In this document: positions 1 through 6,770 of the stretch, in pieces
How positions within the stretch are numbered: position 1 is the stretch's first letter
Layout: each line of letters starts with the position of its first letter
Origin: JAHEJB01 sp037969195
GTDB lineage: Bacteria; Bacteroidota; Rhodothermia; Rhodothermales; Rubricoccaceae
Direction of reading: 5' to 3'
DNA length: 10,237 bases
Assembly (NCBI GenBank): GCA_037969195.1
Contig: JBBKWZ010000124.1
Coordinates: forward strand, 1-10,237
Notes under the pieces: model-generated
Seen by the model: the letters and a program-made list of their open reading frames with translations, nothing else
Told to the model about the DNA's origin: nothing
Database searches by the model: none
Position numbers and translations under genes: made by a program

Positions 1-980
1 AGCACAAGTACGGCATTCCGTCTGGCCTGCTGCGGCAGTTTTTTGAAGCCAAAGGATTTGAAGACATTGCCTCAAAGCTGGAGGACGGCGAAGCGTACGA
101 CAAAGAACGGTTGCTCAACATGTTGATTCGCTCGGAGGCGCCCGCCCAAGCGCAAGAAGGTCAAAAGTCAACAGGTTTTGTCGACACGGCGAACCCCACT
201 TCTGACGGCAAGGAGATAGAGACATTGGCTGAGGTTGAAGACGCTGGTTCGGAACCTATTTGGAAGCGGCTCGCAAGGGACAAGGCTGCTGCGACGACGA
301 CAGCGCTTGTACCCGAGCCCGCGGACGAAGACGATGATCAGGCGTCAATGGAGGTCGAAATCGCTGAGGGCGCTACGCAAAGTGATACTCCTGAAGAAGT
401 GCAGGATTCAACTGAAGACGAGAGCTCCGAATCTGGAATTGCTGTGGAGTCCGAGGAGGTTGAAATCGGCGACGAGACGGACGAGACCGAAGACGAGGCT
501 GCAGTGGAGAATGCCGAAACCGAGGAAAGCGAAGATGCAATTGAGGACCACCCCATCGAGGCAGCGAATGAATCCGGAGAGGAACTGGATGGGCATGATG
601 GCGACCAGGAGGGAGAGCCACTTTGGAAGAAGTTTGCGGCCTCGAGAGCGTCCGCAGAATCATCCGAAAGGCTTGTCGCACCAACGCCCAAGAAAACTTC
701 AAGCACAATGATTATCGAAGATCGCCCCGAGCCTCTTCGTGACATCGAACATCGCGTTCTAGGGCCTACGGCAACGGAACGTAGGGATTGGTACGCGGGC
801 GAACTAACCAGTGGTTCAGAAGCGGCCTATCGTGCCGTGCTTGAGGACCTCGACCGAGCCCCAAATTGGAACGCTGCGTGGCCAATCCTTAAAGATGCGT
901 ACCAAAACAACAAGGTTGAGATTTACAGCGACGCCATCGTTGCGTTCACGGATGCGGTAGAGAAGCACTTCAGTTCATAG
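1..980 (+). CDS. Unrecognised acidic protein, 5'-truncated by the window edge
   Basis: The frame is open from base 3 to the TAG at 978-980 with no stop upstream, so this is the last 325 residues of a longer protein; the TTG at 111 is probably internal. Three parts are visible. Residues 1-45 look helical (YGIPSGLLRQFFEAKGFEDIA, then a Leu/Met-rich helix). About residues 46-235 are a low-complexity, strongly acidic and probably disordered region rich in Glu, Asp, Ser and Ala. About residues 240-325 form a compact Trp/Tyr-containing, probably helical domain (RRDWYAGEL, NWNAAWPILKDAY) that ends the protein. The acidic region is punctuated by two copies of the motif EP[I/L]WK[R/K], at bases 252-269 and 615-632, each followed by a basic/Ala-rich stretch. 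No signal peptide or membrane segment is present in the visible part. I do not recognise the family and assign no function. The gene ends 78 bases before the carboxylase, with no terminator between. Confidence 0.8.
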   Translation, partial: HKYGIPSGLLRQFFEAKGFEDIASKLEDGEAYDKERLLNMLIRSEAPAQAQEGQKSTGFVDTANPTSDGKEIETLAEVEDAGSEPIWKRLARDKAAATTTALVPEPADEDDDQASMEVEIAEGATQSDTPEEVQDSTEDESSESGIAVESEEVEIGDETDETEDEAAVENAETEESEDAIEDHPIEAANESGEELDGHDGDQEGEPLWKKFAASRASAESSERLVAPTPKKTSSTMIIEDRPEPLRDIEHRVLGPTATERRDWYAGELTSGSEAAYRAVLEDLDRAPNWNAAWPILKDAYQNNKVEIYSDAIVAFTDAVEKHFSS

Positions 981-1009
981 GCTTTCGTCACTTCCCCCAA
1001 GCCAGAAGC

Positions 1010-1037
1010 TTGCCAATCGCCGTAGGCCGTAGTTTTG
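1010..1037 (+). promoter_or_regulatory. Candidate Bacteroidota-type promoter for the carboxylase gene
   Basis: TAGTTTTG at 1030-1037 is an exact match to the Bacteroidota -7 element TAnnTTTG. A TTG lies 17 bases upstream at 1010-1012, within the spacing reported for this class. Transcription would begin near 1043 and leave a leader of only about 16 bases before the ATG at 1059. The upstream element overlaps a short hairpin (998-1012), and a tandem heptamer (GCCGTAG twice, 1019-1032) runs into the -7 box. The element is short enough that a chance match is possible. Confidence 0.42.
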
Positions 1038-1058
1038 GCGTCCACGCAACGCTAAACG

Positions 1059-2633
1059 ATGAGTGCCAACACGACATCCGATCACGAGTCCGCCGTTCCA
1101 CGTGGCGAATTGGAGCGCCGCCGGGCGGAAGCCCAACTAGGCGGAGGCGAAGCCCGCATTGCGAAGCAACACGCCAAGGGCAAGCTCACGGCTCGAGAGC
1201 GGCTGGATCTGCTTCTCGACAAAGGCTCGTTCCAGGAACTCGGCGCCTTCGTACGCCATCAGGTGACGGGATTCGGTCTCGAAGACGACCGTCCCTATGG
1301 CGACGGCGTGGTTACGGGCTTTGGGAAAATCGACGGACGCCTCGTCTACGTCTTCTCGCAGGATTTCACTGTCTTCGGTGGGTCGCTGGGGCTGGCCCAC
1401 GCCGACAAGATCGTCAAGGTGATGAGGCTGGCGCTGGAGAACGGCGCGCCGATCATTGGCTTGAATGACTCTGGGGGTGCGCGAATACAGGAAGGTGTCG
1501 CCAGCCTCGGCGGCTACGCCGACATCTTCCTGCAGAACACACTCGCCAGCGGTGTAGTGCCCCAGATCTCGGCAGTCATGGGCCCATGCGCTGGTGGGGC
1601 CGTCTACTCACCGGCTATCACGGACTTCGTCTTCATGGTAAAAAACACGAGCTACATGTTCGTGACCGGGCCGAACGTTGTGAAGACTGTTACGAACGAG
1701 GTGGTTACGCAGGAGGAACTCGGTGGAGCGGATACCCATGCATCGAAATCGGGCGTCGCACACTTGGCCACAGCAAACGAGGCGGATTGCCTGCTCAAGA
1801 TCCGGGAGCTCCTCGGATATCTTCCACCGAACTGCGAGGACCCCGCGCCATTCGTTCCCTCCAGCGATCCTCATGACAGAGGGGATGCCGAGCTCGATTC
1901 TATAATCCCCGAAAACCCGAACAAGCCGTACGACATCCATGATGTGATCAAGCGCGTCGTCGATGGCAAGGGCTTCTTTGAAATCCACCCAGACTTTGCC
2001 GCAAACATTGTAGTTGGGTTCGCTCGTTTAGGCGGAAGAAGCGTGGGCATCGTTGCGAACCAGCCAGCCGTTCTTGCGGGCGTCCTGGACATTGACGCAA
2101 GCGTAAAAGGAGCACGGTTTGTACGCTTCTGCGATGCGTTCAACATTCCTTTAGTCGTATTCGAGGATGTGCCAGGCTTTCTGCCAGGCACCGAACAGGA
2201 ATGGAACGGCATTATTCGTCACGGCGCAAAACTCCTCTATGCGTTCTGCGAAGCGACGGTGCCGAAGATGACGGTCATCACCAGGAAAGCCTATGGTGGA
2301 GCCTATGACGTGATGAACTCGAAGCACATCCGCGGCGACCTGAATTATGCCTGGCCCACGGCTGAAATCGCCGTAATGGGGCCAAAGGGTGCGGTTGAAA
2401 TCATCTATAAGCGCCAAATTGAGGAAGCTGAAGACCCGACAGCGACTGAGCAGCGGTTTGTCGAAGAGTACCGGGATCGCTTTGCGAACCCGTACGTAGC
2501 GGCTGAGCGCGGCTACATCGACGACGTGATCAGGCCATCGCAAACCCGAGCTGCATTGATCCGCGGGCTTGAGATGTTGAAGAACAAAGTGTCAACCAAT
2601 CCGCGGAGAAAGCACGGAAACATTCCACTTTAG
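1059..2633 (+). CDS. pccB: Acyl-CoA carboxylase, carboxyltransferase beta subunit (propionyl-CoA type)
   Basis: This 524-residue protein has the usual length for PccB. The family transfers carboxyl from biotin to an acyl-CoA, typically propionyl-CoA to (S)-methylmalonyl-CoA, in a cytoplasmic complex with a biotin-carboxylase/biotin-carrier alpha subunit. The N-terminal crotonase-fold half carries GDGVVTGFG (81-89), FGGSLG (106-111), DSGGARIQEG (137-146) and the oxyanion-hole segment GPCAGGAVYSPA (175-186). The C-terminal half carries DVPGFLPG (370-377), AYGGAYDVM (411-419, the second oxyanion hole) and the family ending KHGNIPL. Asp417 in AYD corresponds to the residue linked to acyl-chain choice in the Streptomyces coelicolor enzyme (Asp in PccB), which favours propionyl-CoA. 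The sodium-pump methylmalonyl-CoA decarboxylase alpha subunit is related and cannot be wholly excluded, but no decarboxylase partner is present. No alpha subunit, epimerase or mutase lies in the window. The ATG at 1059 fits the family N-terminus; there is no Shine-Dalgarno sequence. Confidence 0.93.
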   Translation: MSANTTSDHESAVPRGELERRRAEAQLGGGEARIAKQHAKGKLTARERLDLLLDKGSFQELGAFVRHQVTGFGLEDDRPYGDGVVTGFGKIDGRLVYVFSQDFTVFGGSLGLAHADKIVKVMRLALENGAPIIGLNDSGGARIQEGVASLGGYADIFLQNTLASGVVPQISAVMGPCAGGAVYSPAITDFVFMVKNTSYMFVTGPNVVKTVTNEVVTQEELGGADTHASKSGVAHLATANEADCLLKIRELLGYLPPNCEDPAPFVPSSDPHDRGDAELDSIIPENPNKPYDIHDVIKRVVDGKGFFEIHPDFAANIVVGFARLGGRSVGIVANQPAVLAGVLDIDASVKGARFVRFCDAFNIPLVVFEDVPGFLPGTEQEWNGIIRHGAKLLYAFCEATVPKMTVITRKAYGGAYDVMNSKHIRGDLNYAWPTAEIAVMGPKGAVEIIYKRQIEEAEDPTATEQRFVEEYRDRFANPYVAAERGYIDDVIRPSQTRAALIRGLEMLKNKVSTNPRRKHGNIPL

Positions 2634-2700
2634 GCCATTAACCACCAGTTTATTGGACGATTGGGTCGACTGTTGCTTGATGTTAGATCCAGCTTCATAA

Positions 2701-2718
2701 AAACCTTAATTCAGGTTT
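2701..2718. repeat. Perfect 6-bp inverted repeat upstream of the transglycosylase gene
   Basis: AAACCT (2701-2706) and AGGTTT (2713-2718) are perfect inverted arms around the 6-base centre TAATTC. The right arm overlaps the upstream element of the candidate promoter at 2716-2747, so it could be an operator half-site pair. It is AT-rich, short, and lacks a T-run on the plus strand, so it is not a convincing terminator for the carboxylase gene. A chance occurrence is quite possible. Confidence 0.3.
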
Positions 2719-2747
2719 GGACACGCTCGCCTCAAGTAATAGTTTAG
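2716..2747 (+). promoter_or_regulatory. Candidate Bacteroidota-type promoter for the lytic transglycosylase gene
   Basis: TTTG at 2716-2719 is followed after 20 bases by TAGTTTAG (2740-2747), one mismatch from TAnnTTTG. A start near 2753 would give a leader of about 35 bases. That leader is pyrimidine-rich and includes runs of five C (2763-2767) and seven C (2774-2780) just before the ATG, with no Shine-Dalgarno sequence. Confidence 0.38.
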
Positions 2748-2787
2748 GCTCCGTCCTTATTTCCCCCAACTAACCCCCCCTACCCAG

Positions 2788-4728
2788 ATGCCACGCGCCC
2801 TAACCTCGGCGCTGGTCTCCTTGTTCGTCGTTGTACCAGCACTAGCTCAGTCCGCCTCGACAGACGCCGCGCTTCAGAGCCGCCCAGCGGAAACGATTTC
2901 CTCGCAAGTAGCTGCTCACCAACTCGACGCCGTCGCGACCGACTCGCCGACAGACGAACAACTGGCCCGCCGCATAGCCCAGCTTTATTTCCGCCAGTCC
3001 GACCTTCTCGAAGCCGAAGCTTCCGGAAATCTCCCTTTGTACGAAACGATTCTGGAGGACCTCGTTCGGGATGTCCAGTTACTTTCGGAAAGATCGGATC
3101 TGATTCAAAATGCGCGTTTTCGCGAGGTTTATAGCTCCATTCTGACGGAGTACGAACAGTACTACGACCAGCCAGCTCTCGACCGAGGTGAAATATTTCC
3201 CTTCCTGGAACGAGCGTTTGCAGAAATGCACACGGTTGATGGGCCACTGATTGAGGATGTTGACCTTCCAGGCCTGCCGATAGGCAATTACGCGGCGCTC
3301 ATTCCGATGAATGTGAACCGCCTTGTGCAGAACAGCCTCAATTACCTGCAGCGCTCGCCTAGTCACGTTACCCGACTCCAAACCAGAGCTGACACCTATT
3401 TTCCGATGGTGGAGCAGATTCTGGCGGAAGAGGGGGTGCCGGATGAGTTGAAATATCTGGCGATGGTAGAAAGCGCGCTGAACCCACGGGCCTATAGTCA
3501 TGCCGGCGCGGCCGGAATGTGGCAATTCATCCCGGCAACAGGCCGAGCCTATGGTTTGCGCGTTACCCGGGAAGTTGACGATCGCCTCGATCCGGAGAAA
3601 GCCACGCGTGCCGCCGCGCAGCACCTGCGCGACCTCTACGAGCGGTTTGGCGATTGGCACCTTGCTCTTGCCGGCTATAACTGCAACCCAGCTGTTATCG
3701 CGCGCGCCGTTAGTCGTGCGCAGGATCGGTTGGGCCGCCGCGCGACATTCTGGGACATCTACGATAACATTCCCCGGGAGACGCGTAATTACGTCCCGAT
3801 GTTCATCGCCACGTCTTTGGTTGTTTCGAACCCGACAGCGTTTGGCCTACCGATCGGGGAGCAGGGAAGTCGTTATGTGTACGATCAGATCCCAGTGGAG
3901 GGTGGCACTTCGCTGACATCAATCGCCAGTGTGCTTGATATAGATGTCGAAGCCATCCGCGCGCTGAATCCATCAATCCGCCAAAGCCGCGTGCCAACTC
4001 AGCGTGATCCGTGGATGCTGCGGATTCCGTCGGGCTACCAGAATGCGCACGCCGATGAACTCGGTCGTTTCGCATCATCGTCTGTTCGCAATAATGCCAG
4101 TTACGCGGCCCGAACTGTGCATTATGGATCGCGAGCTATTCGTCCGCTTGCCGCCACAGATGGAGATCTGCCCACGCCCAATACGACGACTGCCGTCGCT
4201 GTTCGCAACCCAACGGCCTCTGAAGCGGCTTCTTTGGTTGCAAGGCAAACCGGTCGCGCTCGCAGAGCCGAGCCAGACGCTGCTTCGGAAAACGAGGGTC
4301 CACCAGTGCGGACCGTTGCCGACGCGTCACGCAGCAACACGCCACCGAGCGAAGCGGAGCCAGAGAGCGCGCCTCGCAATACGACCCATCGTGTTCAGCG
4401 AGGAGAAACGCTAACCGAACTCGCTCGCAGATACGGCGTGACGATCAACCAGATCGTAAACGAGAACCGCCTCAGCAGCACGAACATTCAGGTTGGGCAG
4501 CGACTGAGGATTAACGCAGATGCCTCACGTTCACGTAGCAACACGACAACAGCGAGTTCAGGTCCCCGGACTATCCGCCACAGCGTTCGGAGCGGCGAGA
4601 ACCTGACGGGCATTTCTCGCCGATATGGTGTTACCGTTCGTCAAATCATGGACTGGAATAACCTCCGGAGTACAACAATCCGGCCCGGCCAACGGCTCAG
4701 CATCCAGACTCGCAGGAGTGTAGGCTAG
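2788..4728 (+). CDS. mltD: MltD-like lytic murein transglycosylase with C-terminal LysM domains
   Basis: This 646-residue exported enzyme is predicted to cleave the MurNAc-GlcNAc bond of peptidoglycan with formation of 1,6-anhydroMurNAc. Residues 1-20 are a signal peptide ending ALA-Q; there is no lipobox, unlike E. coli MltD. Residues 50-200 are a helical spacer. The SLT (goose-lysozyme-like) domain spans about 203-340. Its catalytic Glu is E228 in MVESALNP, and GAAGMWQFIPATGRAYGL (240-257), RLDPEKATRAAAQHL (266-280) and FGDWHLALAGYN (287-298) are family hallmarks. The last motif continues CNPAVI where many homologues have a CGxGNV-like sequence. Residues 363-414 resemble a degenerate LysM. 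About 415-530 is a Ser/Thr/Ala/Arg-rich linker. Two clear LysM domains follow at 533-575 and 597-639 (YGVT...N.L....I..GQRL), which bind glycan. The mltD name is by architecture. It has its own promoter candidate and terminator, so it is probably monocistronic. Confidence 0.92.
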   Translation: MPRALTSALVSLFVVVPALAQSASTDAALQSRPAETISSQVAAHQLDAVATDSPTDEQLARRIAQLYFRQSDLLEAEASGNLPLYETILEDLVRDVQLLSERSDLIQNARFREVYSSILTEYEQYYDQPALDRGEIFPFLERAFAEMHTVDGPLIEDVDLPGLPIGNYAALIPMNVNRLVQNSLNYLQRSPSHVTRLQTRADTYFPMVEQILAEEGVPDELKYLAMVESALNPRAYSHAGAAGMWQFIPATGRAYGLRVTREVDDRLDPEKATRAAAQHLRDLYERFGDWHLALAGYNCNPAVIARAVSRAQDRLGRRATFWDIYDNIPRETRNYVPMFIATSLVVSNPTAFGLPIGEQGSRYVYDQIPVEGGTSLTSIASVLDIDVEAIRALNPSIRQSRVPTQRDPWMLRIPSGYQNAHADELGRFASSSVRNNASYAARTVHYGSRAIRPLAATDGDLPTPNTTTAVAVRNPTASEAASLVARQTGRARRAEPDAASENEGPPVRTVADASRSNTPPSEAEPESAPRNTTHRVQRGETLTELARRYGVTINQIVNENRLSSTNIQVGQRLRINADASRSRSNTTTASSGPRTIRHSVRSGENLTGISRRYGVTVRQIMDWNNLRSTTIRPGQRLSIQTRRSVG

Positions 4729-4747
4729 GGCAACTTGGTCATTACGG

Positions 4748-4781
4748 AAAGGGGCATGGCTGGACGCTGTGCCCCTTTTTT
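4748..4781 (+). terminator. Intrinsic terminator between convergent genes
   Basis: AAAGGGGCA (4748-4756) pairs perfectly with TGCCCCTTT (4770-4778) around a 13-base loop, and the plus strand continues to a six-T run (4776-4781). It begins 19 bases after the transglycosylase stop codon. On the minus strand the same hairpin lies 26 bases past the metallohydrolase stop but has only three T within the stem and then CC, so it may act in both directions with weaker effect on that side. Confidence 0.88.
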
Positions 4782-4785
4782 GTTC

Positions 4786-4812
4786 GTTCTAGTCGTTCTA
4801 GTCGTTCTAGCA
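4786..4812. repeat. Three tandem copies of a 9-bp unit spanning the metallohydrolase stop codon
   Basis: GTTCTAGTC occurs at 4786-4794 and 4795-4803, with a third copy (GTTCTAGCA, 7 of 9 bases) at 4804-4812. On the minus strand the unit reads GACTAGAAC. Because nine is a multiple of three, all copies put TAG in the same frame as the metallohydrolase stop at 4809-4807. The gene is therefore followed by two further in-frame TAG codons at 4800-4798 and 4791-4789. Confidence 0.9.
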
Positions 4813-5676
4813 GGAAACGGCTTCGCCTTCCATCGCGAGCATGGTATGGGGGAAGATTCGCTGAGCGTCGCTCAAAATCTGGGCGAGTTGATCATCGTTG
4901 TGAGCCGGGTCGTGATGGAAGAGAGCTAAGCGCTTCACCCTCGCTGTCGCTGCAAGATTTGCTGCGTGCTCCCATGTTGTATGCCCCCAGCCAATACAAT
5001 GTGCGTACTCCTCTGGCGTGTACTGCGCGTCGCAAATGAGGAGATCCGCGCCGGCCGCCGTACGAGTAAGGAGCGCATCTAGCTCTGCATTGCCGTGCTC
5101 ATAATCCGTGCAATAGACAATCGTCGCACCATTGGCCTCCACTTTGTAGCCGAACACAAATTGAGTGTGATGGACTGGGAATGGGGTAATTGAAAGGTTT
5201 CCAACCTCAACGCGGATTCCGGCGTGAAGAACAACTTGTCGGGTATCCGCTGGAAGGCCGTCGAAAGCGACCGGAAAGAACGGCTCGCGCATCTGCTCCG
5301 CGAGCAGATCCAGAGGCTCGCCATCAGTTTCCGAACTGTAGAATGTGATACGACAATTCTCTTCGTACAAAGGAGCGAAGAATGGGACAGCCTGGATGTG
5401 ATCCCAATGGAAGTGTGAGATAAAAACGTGCAAATCCATCGCCTCACCATTTGATTCCAAGACGAGACGCCGACCTAACTCACGCGCCCCCGTCCCCATA
5501 TCCAGAATACAGGCCGAGCCGTCTGGAAGACGCACTTCCACACAGGCTGTGTTGCCTCCCGTGCGAACGTGTGTCGGTGCTGGTGTGGGGATAGAGCCCC
5601 GAACTCCCCAAAAGCGAATCTGCATCCGCATCGACAAAGCGTCATTCAGGACGGGTTCTTCAATCATGCCATTCAC
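4807..5676 (-). CDS. MBL-fold metallohydrolase (Lactamase_B_2 / PhnP-like)
   Basis: This 289-residue protein is a cytoplasmic metallo-beta-lactamase-fold hydrolase, most like the groups annotated as phosphodiesterase-type enzymes. It opens with FWGVRGSIPTP (22-32) and TGGNTACVEV (39-48), typical of that subgroup. The dinuclear metal site is complete to the eye: H88-x-H90-x-D92-H93 (SHFHWDH), His169/170 (PVHH), Asp191 (CTDYEH) and His254/255 (LFHHDP); GWGHTTW (229-235) is also characteristic. The substrate is not readable from sequence; cyclic phosphates, cyclic nucleotides or RNA-like phosphodiesters are possible. The frame begins with a GTG that shares its G with the TAG stop of the upstream membrane-protein gene (TAGTG), which suggests translational coupling. 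The family N-terminus fits better at ATG 5631 or 5625 (residues 16 or 18), and ATG 5667 is another choice, so the start is uncertain. It is last in the three-gene minus-strand operon and ends inside the 9-bp repeats. Confidence 0.88.
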   Translation of the reverse strand: MNGMIEEPVLNDALSMRMQIRFWGVRGSIPTPAPTHVRTGGNTACVEVRLPDGSACILDMGTGARELGRRLVLESNGEAMDLHVFISHFHWDHIQAVPFFAPLYEENCRITFYSSETDGEPLDLLAEQMREPFFPVAFDGLPADTRQVVLHAGIRVEVGNLSITPFPVHHTQFVFGYKVEANGATIVYCTDYEHGNAELDALLTRTAAGADLLICDAQYTPEEYAHCIGWGHTTWEHAANLAATARVKRLALFHHDPAHNDDQLAQILSDAQRIFPHTMLAMEGEAVSC

Positions 5677-6770
5677 TAAAGGCGGAAGCGGCGGAGGGTG
5701 ATCGCCGTCTCTACAATAATCACTTTCGCTATCGCAACGACGGGCACTGCGAGAGCCATCCCAAGAACACCCCCAATGCGACCTCCAAGAAGTATGGCAA
5801 GCAGAACAGAAACCGGGTGAAGAGACACGTTGCGGGCCGTAATCATAGGCTGGAAGACCACATTCTCTGTCGTTTGCACGATGGCAAAAACGATGACGAT
5901 TCCAAAGATCTGGCCCAAGCCGCCTGTCGAAAGAACAGATACGGCGAGCGCCAAGCCAGCGGAGATGATGAACCCGACGTAGGGAATGAAATTGGCTAAA
6001 CCAGTAACAACTCCCAGAAGCACGAAGTAATCGACTCCAACCAAGCCTAGACCAGTAATCGTTGCCAATCCGACCAGCAGGGCTACGAGCGACTGGCCGC
6101 GGAGATATCCACCCAAATGCGCATCAATCTTGTACAAGACGCCCATTGTGAACTCGAAGTAGCGGTTCGGGACCAGCGAGACAAGCTTTTTTTGGATCCG
6201 TGAGCCATCCCGCAAGAGGAAAAACAGCACGAATGGGATTACCACCAGATTTCCCATGAGCGAAAGCGCGTTTGTGGCATAGCCCAGCAGATGGCCTTCC
6301 TGCGCATCAAGGATTTGCCGTGCCGTTTCCGAAAGACCGAGCGAGCCTGGCTCGAAGAATGGCAAGTGCATTGCTAGGTCGGCTTCCAGACTGTCAAGCA
6401 AGTCGTACAGACGCCCATCGCCGAGGCTTGCCTGCCATTCGGTAGCCTGTTCAGCAATAAGTGGGATCATCCACCAACTCAGCGCGACAATTAGAAGCAG
6501 CAAACTGAAGAAGACGATTGAAGCAGAAAGCGTCCTCCCAATCCCCCGCCGTTCCAAGAGGTTGACCAGCGGGAACAGGAGGTAGGCCATTATGGCTGCA
6601 ACGACGATCAATACCAGCAGGTCGCGACCATACACCAACAGTAGCGCGGGAGCGATGAGCGAGGACAGCCAAAGGACGGCCTTAAACCAGGGGATCCGCA
6701 AGGTCGTCGGCGATGGGATGATCCGGCGCGAGGACGTGCTCGCGTTTCGAACTGGAGTGGGCGGATTCAC
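5676..6770 (-). CDS. AI-2E family (PerM/TqsA-type) transporter-like membrane protein
   Basis: This is an integral inner-membrane protein of up to 364 residues, the usual family size. Predicted membrane segments lie at about 31-48, 51-71 and 81-103, followed by a soluble region of about 60 residues. Further segments lie at about 167-186, 225-245, 247-270, 273-299 and 318-352. Family hallmarks are FFLLRDG (183-189), GYLRGQ (221-226), NFIPYVG (260-266) and HPVSVLLAILLGG (318-330). Members have been linked to autoinducer-2 export (TqsA) or Na+/H+ antiport, but most are uncharacterised and the substrate here is unknown. The longest frame starts at a GTG (6770) and overlaps the upstream cyclic-nucleotide-binding gene by 89 bases. 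A TTG at 6701 (residue 24) cuts the overlap to 20 bases and leaves the first membrane segment intact, so it is a credible alternative. The stop overlaps the next gene's GTG by one base. Confidence 0.9.
   Translation of the reverse strand: MNPPTPVRNASTSSRRIIPSPTTLRIPWFKAVLWLSSLIAPALLLVYGRDLLVLIVVAAIMAYLLFPLVNLLERRGIGRTLSASIVFFSLLLLIVALSWWMIPLIAEQATEWQASLGDGRLYDLLDSLEADLAMHLPFFEPGSLGLSETARQILDAQEGHLLGYATNALSLMGNLVVIPFVLFFLLRDGSRIQKKLVSLVPNRYFEFTMGVLYKIDAHLGGYLRGQSLVALLVGLATITGLGLVGVDYFVLLGVVTGLANFIPYVGFIISAGLALAVSVLSTGGLGQIFGIVIVFAIVQTTENVVFQPMITARNVSLHPVSVLLAILLGGRIGGVLGMALAVPVVAIAKVIIVETAITLRRFRL

Noticed and set aside
235..745. Overlapping long frames on both strands within the acidic gene, including a Ser-rich minus-strand one
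   Set aside because: The Ser-rich frame is the reverse complement of GAx-rich Glu/Asp codons, and the Arg-rich plus frame is the same bias shifted. The acidic frame continues beyond the window and ends in a structured domain.
998..1012. Hairpin CAAGC-N5-GCTTG after the acidic gene as a terminator
   Set aside because: The stem is only five base pairs and no T-run follows, so I do not call a terminator.
1010..1468. A 152-codon plus-strand frame overlapping the start of the carboxylase gene
   Set aside because: Arg/Gly-rich composition is typical of an off-frame reading, and the carboxylase frame has clear family motifs over the same bases.
4735..4929. A 64-codon plus-strand frame after the transglycosylase gene with a hydrophobic stretch resembling a signal peptide
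   Set aside because: It runs through the terminator hairpin and the 9-bp repeats, whose translation makes the hydrophobic run, and then opposite the metallohydrolase gene.
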